Source: Paracoccaceae bacterium (GTDB taxonomy: Bacteria > Pseudomonadota > Alphaproteobacteria > Rhodobacterales > Rhodobacteraceae). From it: a stretch of DNA of 58,763 nucleotides. Below are positions 17,713-24,851 of this stretch, in pieces. Made by a program: the position numbers and the translations under genes. Within the stretch, counting starts at the first letter, position 1; each line of letters starts with the position of its first letter. The notes below the pieces were generated by a model. That model worked only from the letters and a program-made list of their open reading frames with translations, ran no database searches and was not told where the DNA came from. Location: contig JANQRL010000036.1 of NCBI GenBank assembly GCA_028284605.1, positions 1 to 58,763 on the forward strand, written 5' to 3'.

Positions 17713-18605
17713 TCGACGGGTTCAGCCAGAGTTTCGTGCTCTGCGGGGAGGTCACGCTCTCGGTGCACCGGGCCGGGCGGGGTGCGCCGCTGATCCTGCT
17801 CCACGGCTATCCGCAGAACCATCATTGCTGGGCGAAGGTGGCGCCGGTCTTTGCCGAACACTTCGACGTCATCGTCCCCGACCTGCGCGGCTATGGCGAG
17901 AGCGACGCGCCGCCGGACGATGTCGAGCATCGGACCTACTCAAAGCGAGCCATGGCCGCCGATATCGTCGGGCTGATGGATGCGTTGGGGCTCGACCGGG
18001 CCCATGTGCTCGGCCATGACCGGGGCGGACGGGTGGCCTACCGGCTGGCGCTCGATCATCCCGACCGGGTGGACCGGCTCGGCATCATTGAAATCGTGCC
18101 GACCGGGGATTTCTGGGCGAGTTGGGATGCGGAGCTTGCCTACAAGGCCTATCACTGGACCTTTCTGGCCCAGCCCGAACCCCTGCCGGAGCGGATGATC
18201 GGGGCCGATCCGGCGGCCTATATCGACTGGACGCTTGGGTCCTGGACCCTGGATCGCAGCCTCGACGCGTTCGGCCCGGCGGCGCTGGAGAGCTACCGGG
18301 CGCAGGCCCGCGATCCGGCACGGCTCCACGCCATGTGCGCCGATTACCGGGCCGGCGCGACCTTCGACCGGGCGCTCGACGAGGCCGACCGGGCGGCGGG
18401 CCGGCAGATCGCGGCGCCGCTGCACTTCCTCCGGGCCGAGGGCGGTTTCCCCGCCCAGGCCGGCGATCCGGCTTCGCTCTGGCGGTCCTGGGCGCCGCAG
18501 GTGACCGACTCGTCCTGCGTCTCGGGACATTTCGCGATGGAGGAGGCGCCGGAGGCGGTGCTCGGCGCTTTCCTGCACCACTTCGGCAAGAGCGGGTCCC
18601 GTTAA
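17709..18605 (+). CDS. Alpha/beta hydrolase, fluoroacetate (haloacetate) dehalogenase-like
   Basis: Protein of 298 residues. It carries the G-H-D-R-G-G-R nucleophile motif with Asp104, Arg105 and Arg108, then H149-W150, W179 and Tyr213, which line up with the carboxylate- and halide-binding residues of fluoroacetate dehalogenase (FAcD of Burkholderia FA1, numbering from memory). The catalytic His is His274 in S-G-H-F. The acid of the triad, Asp128 in FAcD, is Glu here (I-I-E-I-V-P-T). A dehalogenase is therefore likely but not certain; epoxide hydrolases share the fold. Start 17709 overlaps the DUF1643 stop. Confidence 0.8.
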   Translation: MIDGFSQSFVLCGEVTLSVHRAGRGAPLILLHGYPQNHHCWAKVAPVFAEHFDVIVPDLRGYGESDAPPDDVEHRTYSKRAMAADIVGLMDALGLDRAHVLGHDRGGRVAYRLALDHPDRVDRLGIIEIVPTGDFWASWDAELAYKAYHWTFLAQPEPLPERMIGADPAAYIDWTLGSWTLDRSLDAFGPAALESYRAQARDPARLHAMCADYRAGATFDRALDEADRAAGRQIAAPLHFLRAEGGFPAQAGDPASLWRSWAPQVTDSSCVSGHFAMEEAPEAVLGAFLHHFGKSGSR

Positions 18606-18690
18606 CTCTCTGGATACAATTTTGAGGCGAGCGGCGGATTCTCTGCTATGACACCTCAAATGCAATGAAACTGTGTGAAGAGTTCGTATC

Positions 18691-19533
18691 GTGCTTGCCA
18701 TATTTGGATTGCTGAGTCTCACGGTCGCAGGTTTTGCGGCGATGATGCCCATGGCGGGTGGGGAAGAGACCGAGGACACCGGAACCGCGGAGGACGCTGC
18801 GCTTGAGGCGCCCCCGGCCGAGGCGCCGGAGGATCTGGTGCTCTTCGCTGGCGATGGGGACGACGTTGCCGCAGGCGGGGCCGGCGACGATTATCTTGAC
18901 GGCGAGGGCGGCGACGACGCGCTCGATGGGGGCGCGGGCGACGACCGGATGCATGGCGGCTTGGGCGACGATACGCTCGGCGGCGGTGTGGGTGACGATA
19001 GCCTTTTCGGCCATGTCGGGGACGATGTGCTCGAAGGTGGCGCTGGGGACGATGAACTGAACGGCGGTGGCGGCGACGATTGGCTCGATGGCAGCGCGGG
19101 GGCGGATTCGCTTCTGGGCAGCCTCGGCGACGACACCCTGATCGGCGGTTGGGGCGAGGATGTGCTCCATGGCGGGTCGGGCGACGATGTGATCGACGGC
19201 ACCGGCGATGGCACGGACAGCGACTATCTCAATGGCGGCGCCGGGGACGACACGATCCTGGCGGGTGCGGGCGACTGGGCCAATGGCGGCACCGGGGCGG
19301 ACAGCTTCGCCATGAGTGCCGGTGCCGGCGCGGCCGAGGCGGCCACGATCGACGATTTCGACCCGGCCGAGGATGTGCTTCAGGTGCTTTATGACGGCAG
19401 CGGTGCGGAGCCGGAACTGTCGGTCGAGACCGACGAGACCGGCACGGTGCTGCTCGCCGACGGGACGCCCGTCGTGATCCTGCCCGGCGCCTCGGGGCTC
19501 GACATGACCGCCGTGGTGCTGGTCGCCGCCTGA
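18691..19533 (+). CDS. RTX-type calcium-binding repeat protein with N-terminal membrane helix
   Basis: Protein of 280 residues starting at GTG. A hydrophobic N-terminal segment (about 1-22) is followed by a Glu/Ala/Pro-rich linker and then about 13 glycine-rich nonapeptides of the G-G-x-G-D-D-x-L type (about residues 50-205), which form calcium-filled beta-rolls. The C-terminal 75 residues resemble the closing region of RTX proteins. These are usually exported by type I systems through a C-terminal signal; the N-terminal helix here suggests a surface or periplasm-tethered form instead. No type I transporter genes are nearby. A short inverted repeat (tttgagg/cctcaaa, 18621-18660) lies upstream. 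Confidence 0.85.
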   Translation: MLAIFGLLSLTVAGFAAMMPMAGGEETEDTGTAEDAALEAPPAEAPEDLVLFAGDGDDVAAGGAGDDYLDGEGGDDALDGGAGDDRMHGGLGDDTLGGGVGDDSLFGHVGDDVLEGGAGDDELNGGGGDDWLDGSAGADSLLGSLGDDTLIGGWGEDVLHGGSGDDVIDGTGDGTDSDYLNGGAGDDTILAGAGDWANGGTGADSFAMSAGAGAAEAATIDDFDPAEDVLQVLYDGSGAEPELSVETDETGTVLLADGTPVVILPGASGLDMTAVVLVAA

Positions 19534-19644
19534 GGCCCTTCCCAAAGCGGCGCGAATCCTCTATCAGCCGCCATCTTCATCTCCACGGGCCCTGCTGGAC
19601 GACATCCCGGCTTGCGCCATAACCCGTTCCGAAAGGAGACCCCG

Positions 19645-19914
19645 ATGTCGATAACCGCCGAAGACAAGGCCAAGGTGATCAAGGATTATGGCACCAAGGA
19701 GGGCGATACCGGCTCTCCGGAAGTGCAGGTCGCGATCCTGACCTCCCGGATCACCACGCTCACCGAGCATTTCAAGACCCACAAGAAAGACAATCACGGC
19801 CGTCGCGGCCTGCTGAAGATGGTGGCGCAGCGGCGCAAGCTGCTCGACTATCTGAAGGCCAAGGACGAGGCGCGGTATCGCGACCTGATCGGCCGCCTCG
19901 GCATCCGCCGCTGA
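19645..19914 (+). CDS. rpsO: 30S ribosomal protein S15
   Basis: Ribosomal protein S15 of 89 residues, which binds 16S rRNA in the platform. The sequence is typical throughout, including [20 protein letters not shown] and the C-terminal R-Y-R-D-L-I. GAAAGGAG lies 6 bases before ATG 19645. In many bacteria pnp follows rpsO; here a terminator and a Nudix gene follow instead. Confidence 0.98.
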   Translation: MSITAEDKAKVIKDYGTKEGDTGSPEVQVAILTSRITTLTEHFKTHKKDNHGRRGLLKMVAQRRKLLDYLKAKDEARYRDLIGRLGIRR

Positions 19915-19961
19915 GCGCCGAACGCCTCGGCCCGGGCGCCCAGGCCCCATTCCATGGCTCC

Positions 19962-19993
19962 AAAGCCGCGCTCTTTGTCGGAGCGCGGCTTTT
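19962..19993 (+). terminator. Rho-independent terminator of rpsO
   Basis: A 9-base-pair G/C stem (gccgcgctc with gagcgcggc, 19965-19973 and 19981-19989) closes a 7-base loop and is followed by tttt. It lies 48 bases after the rpsO stop. The T-run contains the first possible start codon of the Nudix gene, so this hairpin and the 5' part of that gene overlap. Confidence 0.85.
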
Positions 19994-20390
19994 GCTCATT
20001 CTGCGGGACGATCGGCCGGGGCTGCCCTTTGCCGGGCACTGGGATTTCCCGGGGGGCGGGCGCGAGGGGGAGGAGACGCCGGAGAAGACCTTGGCGCGGG
20101 AGGTGCACGAGGAGGTGGGGCTCGACATGGCCGAGGCGAGGTTCCTGTGGCGCCGGCGCTATCCGGCGGTCAATCGCCCGGGCGCCCATGTCTGGTTCTT
20201 CGTGGCGGCTATGCGGGCGGAGGCCGAGGGGCGGATCGTCTTTGGTGATGAAGGCCAGCGCTGGGCTCTGATGGCGCCCGATGAGGTGCTCCGCCTGCCG
20301 AAGATCGTGCCGAGCTTTCCGGGCCGGCTTCGGGATTACCACGCGGCGGCGGGGGCGTGGGGGGCGGCGGTTCCTGGGGGTGATCCGTAG
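19992..20390 (+). CDS. Nudix hydrolase
   Basis: The 132-residue product has a complete Nudix box, G-x5-E-x7-R-E-V-x-E-E-x-G-L, near residues 22-44, the metal-binding site for hydrolysis of nucleoside diphosphate-linked compounds. The substrate is unknown. The first available start is TTG at 19992, inside the T-run of the rpsO terminator. In-frame codons upstream (19962-19991) read K-A-A-L-F-V-G-A-R-L, which resembles the N-terminal strand of such enzymes, but no ATG, GTG or TTG exists between there and rpsO. The true start is therefore uncertain. Confidence 0.85.
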   Translation: MLILRDDRPGLPFAGHWDFPGGGREGEETPEKTLAREVHEEVGLDMAEARFLWRRRYPAVNRPGAHVWFFVAAMRAEAEGRIVFGDEGQRWALMAPDEVLRLPKIVPSFPGRLRDYHAAAGAWGAAVPGGDP

Positions 20391-20443
20391 GGCGCGAGGA
20401 TGTCGGACGGCACAGGTGATGACGTGCCTGGCCGCAACCTGAG

Positions 20444-20583
20444 CCGGGCATCGACAGACCGGGGGATGGCGATCTTCCACTAGAGCGACAGCGCTTTATG
20501 GCAGCCAAGCACATCCCCCGCTCCGAGCTATGCGCCCAGCCCCACCAAATCGCCAGCCCGCCGGACGGTCTGTCGATGCCCGG
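20444..20583. repeat. Long imperfect inverted repeat between Nudix and SDR genes
   Basis: Arms of about 30 and 35 bases (20444-20473 and 20549-20583) share ccgggcatcgacagacc and atcgcca in inverted orientation, with small insertions, separated by about 75 bases. No gene lies inside. The 301-base gap 20391-20691 holds nothing else that I can recognise. It could be a small non-autonomous element or the stem of a structured RNA. Confidence 0.65.
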
Positions 20584-20691
20584 CGCCTTCGGCGCTATTC
20601 GGGCGGGATGAAGAACGGCCGTCACTCCGATGTTGGCACCGGTCTCATCCGCGATGTCCTCGGTCTGAAGCGGTCGCGCAGATCCAAACAA

Positions 20692-21444
20692 TCAGAACTT
20701 GTTGATCGAGTTGCCGCCGTCCGCGAGCAGCGCGCTGCCGGTCACGAAGGAGGACTGATCCGAGATCAGGAACAGCGCCGCCTGGGCGATCTCGGCCGGG
20801 TCGGCCATCCGTTTGAGCGCATGAAGGCCCCGGACGACCTCGTGGAACCCCGCGTCGTCGCCCGCCATCGGGGTCAGCGTGCCGCCGGGCAGCAGGGCGT
20901 TCACCCGGATGCTCTCGGCCCCGTGTTCCGCCGCGAGGACCTGGGTCATCCCGATCAGCCCCGCTTTCGCCGCGGCATAGGCCGCCATGCCGGGCAGGCC
21001 GATCGTGTGGCCCACAAAGGACGAGGTGAAGACGATGGACCCGCCGTCGCGCCGCTGCAGCGCCGGGATCTGATGCTTCGCCGCGTGAAAGCCGCTGGTG
21101 AGGTTCACGGCGAGGACCTTCTGCCAGGTCTCCTCGATCATCTCCGGCACCGGGCCCATCTCACCGGTGATGCCGGCATTGTTGAAGGCGCCGTCGAGGC
21201 CACCGAACCGGCTTTCGGCGAGGGCGACCAGATCACCGGCATAACCGCCGTTCTCGACATCGCCAGCAAGAAACTCGGCGGTGCCGCCGCCGCGCCGGAT
21301 GTCGTCGCGCAGGTCTTCGAGCAGCCCGGCGCGGCGGGCACCGAGGACGAGATGCGCGCCCTCCGCCGCGAAGAGCCGTGCGGCGGCGGCGCCGATGCCG
21401 CTGCTGGCGCCGGTGATGAGGATGGTCTTTCCGTCCAGTTGCAT
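20692..21444 (-). CDS. Short-chain dehydrogenase/reductase (classical SDR)
   Basis: NAD(P)-dependent oxidoreductase of 250 residues. Cofactor motif T-G-A-S-S-G-I-G at 11-18, N-N-A-G near residue 88, catalytic Ser in F-T-S-S and Y-A-A-A-K for the Tyr/Lys pair. The C-terminus ends in D-G-G-N-S. Arg in G-A-R-R after the second strand suggests NADPH, as inference. The substrate cannot be assigned. It is transcribed divergently from the qmcA-nfeD pair. Confidence 0.9.
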   Translation of the reverse strand: MQLDGKTILITGASSGIGAAAARLFAAEGAHLVLGARRAGLLEDLRDDIRRGGGTAEFLAGDVENGGYAGDLVALAESRFGGLDGAFNNAGITGEMGPVPEMIEETWQKVLAVNLTSGFHAAKHQIPALQRRDGGSIVFTSSFVGHTIGLPGMAAYAAAKAGLIGMTQVLAAEHGAESIRVNALLPGGTLTPMAGDDAGFHEVVRGLHALKRMADPAEIAQAALFLISDQSSFVTGSALLADGGNSINKF

Positions 21445-21554
21445 GTCGCTCTCCCTGATCTGTGGTCAGGGCCGGTGCTACCCGGGCGGTCCGGCGCGCG
21501 GCGACCCGGTTCCTGCGCAAGCGTCCGGTCGCCGGAACCTCTGACGGCGCCCTC

Positions 21555-21616
21555 TCGGGCGGGAAATCGCTTCGAAGCGATTTGCAAAGTCCTTTGAAGG
21601 ACTTTGCTCCGCCCGA
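21555..21616. repeat. Nested palindrome cluster (two hairpins inside an outer stem)
   Basis: A perfect 20-base palindrome (aaatcgcttcgaagcgattt, 21564-21583) is followed immediately by a second hairpin with 11-base arms (gcaaagtcctt/aaggactttgc, 21584-21607). Both are enclosed by tcgggcgg (21555-21562) and ccgcccga (21609-21616), giving a three-way-junction fold. It lies between divergent genes, so it is not a simple terminator. Its ttcgaa centre matches hairpins of the clusters at 13648 and 42338. Confidence 0.85.
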
Positions 21617-21711
21617 AAGGTGGCCGTCTTTGCAGCTTCTTTTAACGATCAATCCGCGATACTCTGCCGGCAAAGCCCGGCAAGGGCCTCAGGCATCGCA
21701 AGGACTTACCC

Positions 21712-22605
21712 ATGGATATCGAGCAGATCCTGACCTCGTTCATCGGCCAGAACCTCGTCCTCATTCTACTGGCGCTCTTCCTCGTCATCTGCGTTCTCGT
21801 CGGGGTCCGCATCGTCCCGCAATCGGAGAAGTTCGTCGTCGAGCGTTTCGGCCGGCTGCATTCGGTGCTGGGGCCGGGGATCAACTTCATCGTCCCGTTT
21901 CTCGACCGGGTGGCGCACAAGATTTCGATCCTCGAACGCCAGTTGCCGACCATGACCCAGGACGCGATCACCTCCGACAACGTGCTGGTGCAGGTCGACA
22001 CCTCGGTCTTCTACCGGATCATCGAGCCGGAAAAGACCGTCTACCGGATCCGCGATGTCGATGCGGCGATCCAGACCACGGTGGCGGGGATCGTGCGCTC
22101 CGAGATCGGCCGCATGGAACTCGATCAGGTGCAGTCGAACCGCGCCCAGCTCATCGATGCGGTCAAGTCGCAGCTCGGCGCCCAGGTCGACGATTGGGGG
22201 ATCGAGGTGACGCGGGCGGAAATCCTCGACGTCAATCTCGACCAGGCGACCCGCGACGCGATGCTGCAACAGCTCAACGCCGAGCGTGCGCGCCGCGCCG
22301 CGGTGACCGAGGCGGAGGGGCAGAAACGCGCCGTGGAGCTTCAGGCGGACGCCGATCTCTACGCCGCAGAGCAGGACGCCAAGGCGCGCCGCATCCTCGC
22401 CGATGCCGAGGCCTACGCGACCCAGGTCGTGGCCAAGGCCATCGCCGATAACGGGCTTGAGGCGGCGCAGTACCAGGTCGCGCTGAAACAGGTGGAATCG
22501 CTCAACAAGCTCGGCGCCGGGGATGGCAGGTCGACCATCGTGGTGCCGGCCAATGCCATCGAAGCCTTCGGCGACGCCTTCAAGATGCTGCGGGGGCGGT
22601 CATGA
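21712..22605 (+). CDS. qmcA: SPFH/Band 7 membrane protease subunit, QmcA type
   Basis: Stomatin-like protein of 297 residues. One N-terminal membrane helix (about 12-32) is followed by the Band 7/PHB domain with V-P-Q-S-E-K-F-V-V-E-R-F-G-R and V-L-V-Q-V-D-T-S-V-F-Y-R-I, then a long coiled coil rich in Ala/Glu. QmcA-like proteins form oligomers in membrane microdomains and are linked to membrane-protein quality control. The stop overlaps the nfeD-like gene by 4 bases, the usual pairing for this family. Confidence 0.93.
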   Translation: MDIEQILTSFIGQNLVLILLALFLVICVLVGVRIVPQSEKFVVERFGRLHSVLGPGINFIVPFLDRVAHKISILERQLPTMTQDAITSDNVLVQVDTSVFYRIIEPEKTVYRIRDVDAAIQTTVAGIVRSEIGRMELDQVQSNRAQLIDAVKSQLGAQVDDWGIEVTRAEILDVNLDQATRDAMLQQLNAERARRAAVTEAEGQKRAVELQADADLYAAEQDAKARRILADAEAYATQVVAKAIADNGLEAAQYQVALKQVESLNKLGAGDGRSTIVVPANAIEAFGDAFKMLRGRS

Positions 22606-22883
22606 GCCTGTTGCCGCTGGCCTATGCCTGGTGGGCCTGGATTTCGGCCGGCATCCTCTTCGGGATCCTCGAGATCGTCGTCCCCGCCTACATCTTCATG
22701 GGTTTCTCCTTCGGCGCCATCGCCATGGGGATCCTGCTGGCGCTCGGGGTCGACGGGCTCTCGGTCGGCTGGATGCTGGTGATCTTCGCCGCGGTCTCGC
22801 TGGTCTCGGTGATCCTTCTGCGGCTGACCTTCGGGCTGCGCCGGGGTCAGGTGAAGGTCTGGGACCGGGACATCAACGACTGA
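22602..22883 (+). CDS. NfeD-like small membrane protein
   Basis: The 93-residue product has two to three hydrophobic helices (W-W-A-W-I-S-A-G-I-L-F-G-I-L-E and the two following segments) and ends soon after. It resembles the membrane part of NfeD with a shortened or absent C-terminal OB-fold domain. Coupled by ATGA overlap to qmcA, it is probably its membrane partner. Its end overlaps the convergent membrane-protein gene by 11 bases. Confidence 0.88.
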   Translation: MSLLPLAYAWWAWISAGILFGILEIVVPAYIFMGFSFGAIAMGILLALGVDGLSVGWMLVIFAAVSLVSVILLRLTFGLRRGQVKVWDRDIND

Positions 22884-23655
22884 GCATCCGCCGCGTCATG
22901 GTCGGCGGCGAGATCGGGGCGCGGCCCTTTTCGAGCCAGGCCAGGGCGAAGGCGAGGATGGCGATAACTTCGAGCCAGAAGAACCCATTCCAGGCGTCGA
23001 ACCAGGCGGGGATGGCGTCGATGCCGAGCCAGGTGGCGAGCCCGTAGAGGCCGATCCCCAGAAGGGCGATGAGGATGACGATCCCGCAGGCGGTAAAGTA
23101 GCGGTTGCGCGGGGTCCAGGCGATCCGCGTATGCCGGCGCCCGTGATCGACGGCGATGTTGCTCTCGGTCCCGTCGCCCCGGGTGAAGAGCACGAGGCAG
23201 AAGAGCGCGATGCAGATGAAGAAGAGAGCGGCGCAGATGTAGTGGATCACGGCGACCGGCGCGGTGATCCCGGTGACCGGACAGGGGCCGCCGGGATCGT
23301 AGGCCGAGGGCGGGGTGGTTGGAAAGACCGCGACGCCGATTGCGGCTAGTCCGGCGGCTCTCGCGACCCAGACATCGGAGAACCAATCGACGAGCCGGCC
23401 CGAGCTGCGCTCGATCTCGCTCCGCTCGTAGCCGAGATAGGCCACGAGGAAGATCCCGATGGCCCAGAGCGCGCCTACGAAGACGTCCCCCATGGGCGTG
23501 TAGTAATAGGCGGAGACCGAGGTCTCGAGCGGCAGGCCGGAGAGCCGGGAATAGGCGATCAGGGCGAGTGGCAGGGCGAGGCCAAGATAGCCCAGGGCCT
23601 GCCGGACGGCGCGGAATTGCAGCGCCTTGCGGAAGAGATCGTCAGGATCGGCCAT
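22873..23655 (-). CDS. Polytopic membrane protein of unknown function
   Basis: The 260-residue product has about seven predicted membrane helices. A distinctive segment near residue 48, S-A-Y-Y-Y-T-P-M-G-D-V-F-V-G-A, lies between helices 1 and 2, and the fourth region contains a His next to a hydrophobic helix. I do not recognise a named family or catalytic motif. The gene stands alone, converging on and overlapping nfeD by 11 bases; its upstream side faces dispersed repeat copy 3. Confidence 0.75.
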   Translation of the reverse strand: MADPDDLFRKALQFRAVRQALGYLGLALPLALIAYSRLSGLPLETSVSAYYYTPMGDVFVGALWAIGIFLVAYLGYERSEIERSSGRLVDWFSDVWVARAAGLAAIGVAVFPTTPPSAYDPGGPCPVTGITAPVAVIHYICAALFFICIALFCLVLFTRGDGTESNIAVDHGRRHTRIAWTPRNRYFTACGIVILIALLGIGLYGLATWLGIDAIPAWFDAWNGFFWLEVIAILAFALAWLEKGRAPISPPTMTRRMLSR

Positions 23656-23769
23656 GGGGAGAGCCTAGCACGGAACGCAACTCCTGCGTGAACGGGTCTC
23701 GGGGCGGGTCTGGCGCAGGATCGGGTCGATCTGAACAGGCCACGTCGCCTTATAGTTGGTAGCGCCGCC

Positions 23770-24012
23770 CGGTGACGCGGCGCGCATGCGCCCGGCCCGA
23801 CCTCCCCCCCGGGAGGGCCGATGTTGGAGCAGCCGGAGTGCGCGTGGCACTGATGCTTTGAAGAACGACGGTCCGAGCCAGTGTCACGGGCCCACCCGAG
23901 GTCGGGCCGCGCGCACGCGCGCCTGTGTTGCGCGGGGTGGGTGGTGTTTCGCTGTGATCTGACCGGGTTGGGTGTCCGTTCCCCGTCAAGTGCTCCGGGT
24001 CAATCCGATCCC
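23770..24012 (+). repeat. Dispersed intergenic repeat, copy 3
   Basis: The core 23819-23910 matches copies 1 and 2. On its left, 23773-23800 matches the left G/C block of the other copies (gcggcgcgcatgcgcccgg). On its right, 23928-24012 is the reverse complement of the left end of copy 2, so this copy is a long imperfect inverted repeat; inner arms cccgacctc and gaggtcggg flank the core. The internal gacaatggc hairpin is missing here. The gap 23656-24020 contains no gene. Confidence 0.75.
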
Positions 24013-24020
24013 TTTGCGCG

Positions 24021-24716
24021 TTATCGCGCCGGGAGGTCGGCGAGGATCGCCTCTGCCGCTGCGCGAGGGTCCGCCGATTGCCAGACCGGCCGGCCCACGA
24101 CAACGTGATCGGCACCGGCGGCGAGCGCGGCGGCCGGTGTCGCGGTCCGCTTCTGGTCGCCCGCCTCGGCACCGGCCGGACGCACGCCGGGGGTCACGAT
24201 GAGCCGCCCCGCGGCCTCGGGCAGGGCGCGGATCGCCGCGGCCTCGCGGGGCGACGCGATGACCCCGTCTGCCCCGGCCTCGAAGGCGCGGGCGGCACGT
24301 TCGAGCACGATCTCGGCCACATCGCCGGGCTTGATGCAGGCGGCGTCCAGATCGGCCCGGTCGAGCGAGGTCAGCACCGTTACGCCGAGGATTTTCAGGC
24401 CCGACGCGCCCGCACCCTGCTTGGCCGCGCGCACCACCTGGGGGTCGCCCTGGACGGTCAGGAAGTCGAGATCGAACTGCGCCAGCCCGCGCACCGCCGC
24501 CTCCACCGTCGCGCCGATATCGAAGAGCTTCATGTCGAGGAAGATGCGCTTGCCGTGGTCCTGTTTCAGCTCATTGGCCAGGGCCAGCCCGCCGCCGGTC
24601 AGCATCCCGAGCCCGATCTTGTAGAACCCCACCCGGTCCCCGATGCGCCTCGCCAATTCGAGCCCGTCGAGGGCATTCGGGACATCAAGGGCGACGATCA
24701 GGCGGTCATCGGGCAT
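24021..24716 (-). CDS. pyrF: Orotidine 5'-phosphate decarboxylase
   Basis: PyrF of 231 residues, a TIM-barrel enzyme making UMP from OMP. The catalytic tetrad segment is visible as F-L-D-M-K-L-F-D-I, with the D-x-K-x-x-D pattern after K-I-G-L-G-M. The C-terminal phosphate-binding loop T-P-G-V-R-P and V-V-G-R-P-V are intact. Length fits the bacterial class I enzyme. It is encoded alone on the minus strand, with its stop 9 bases from repeat copy 3. Confidence 0.97.
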   Translation of the reverse strand: MPDDRLIVALDVPNALDGLELARRIGDRVGFYKIGLGMLTGGGLALANELKQDHGKRIFLDMKLFDIGATVEAAVRGLAQFDLDFLTVQGDPQVVRAAKQGAGASGLKILGVTVLTSLDRADLDAACIKPGDVAEIVLERAARAFEAGADGVIASPREAAAIRALPEAAGRLIVTPGVRPAGAEAGDQKRTATPAAALAAGADHVVVGRPVWQSADPRAAAEAILADLPAR

Positions 24717-24851
24717 CGGCTACTCCCTTTCGTTTCTATCGCCTTGCGGGATCGCACGGGGATGGTCAAGATCGGTTCCGGCGGCCCGCCCCCGCCTCGG
24801 GAGAATCGTTCGGTCGCCGCTCTTTTTTGGCAAGACGCGGGAGATGGTACG

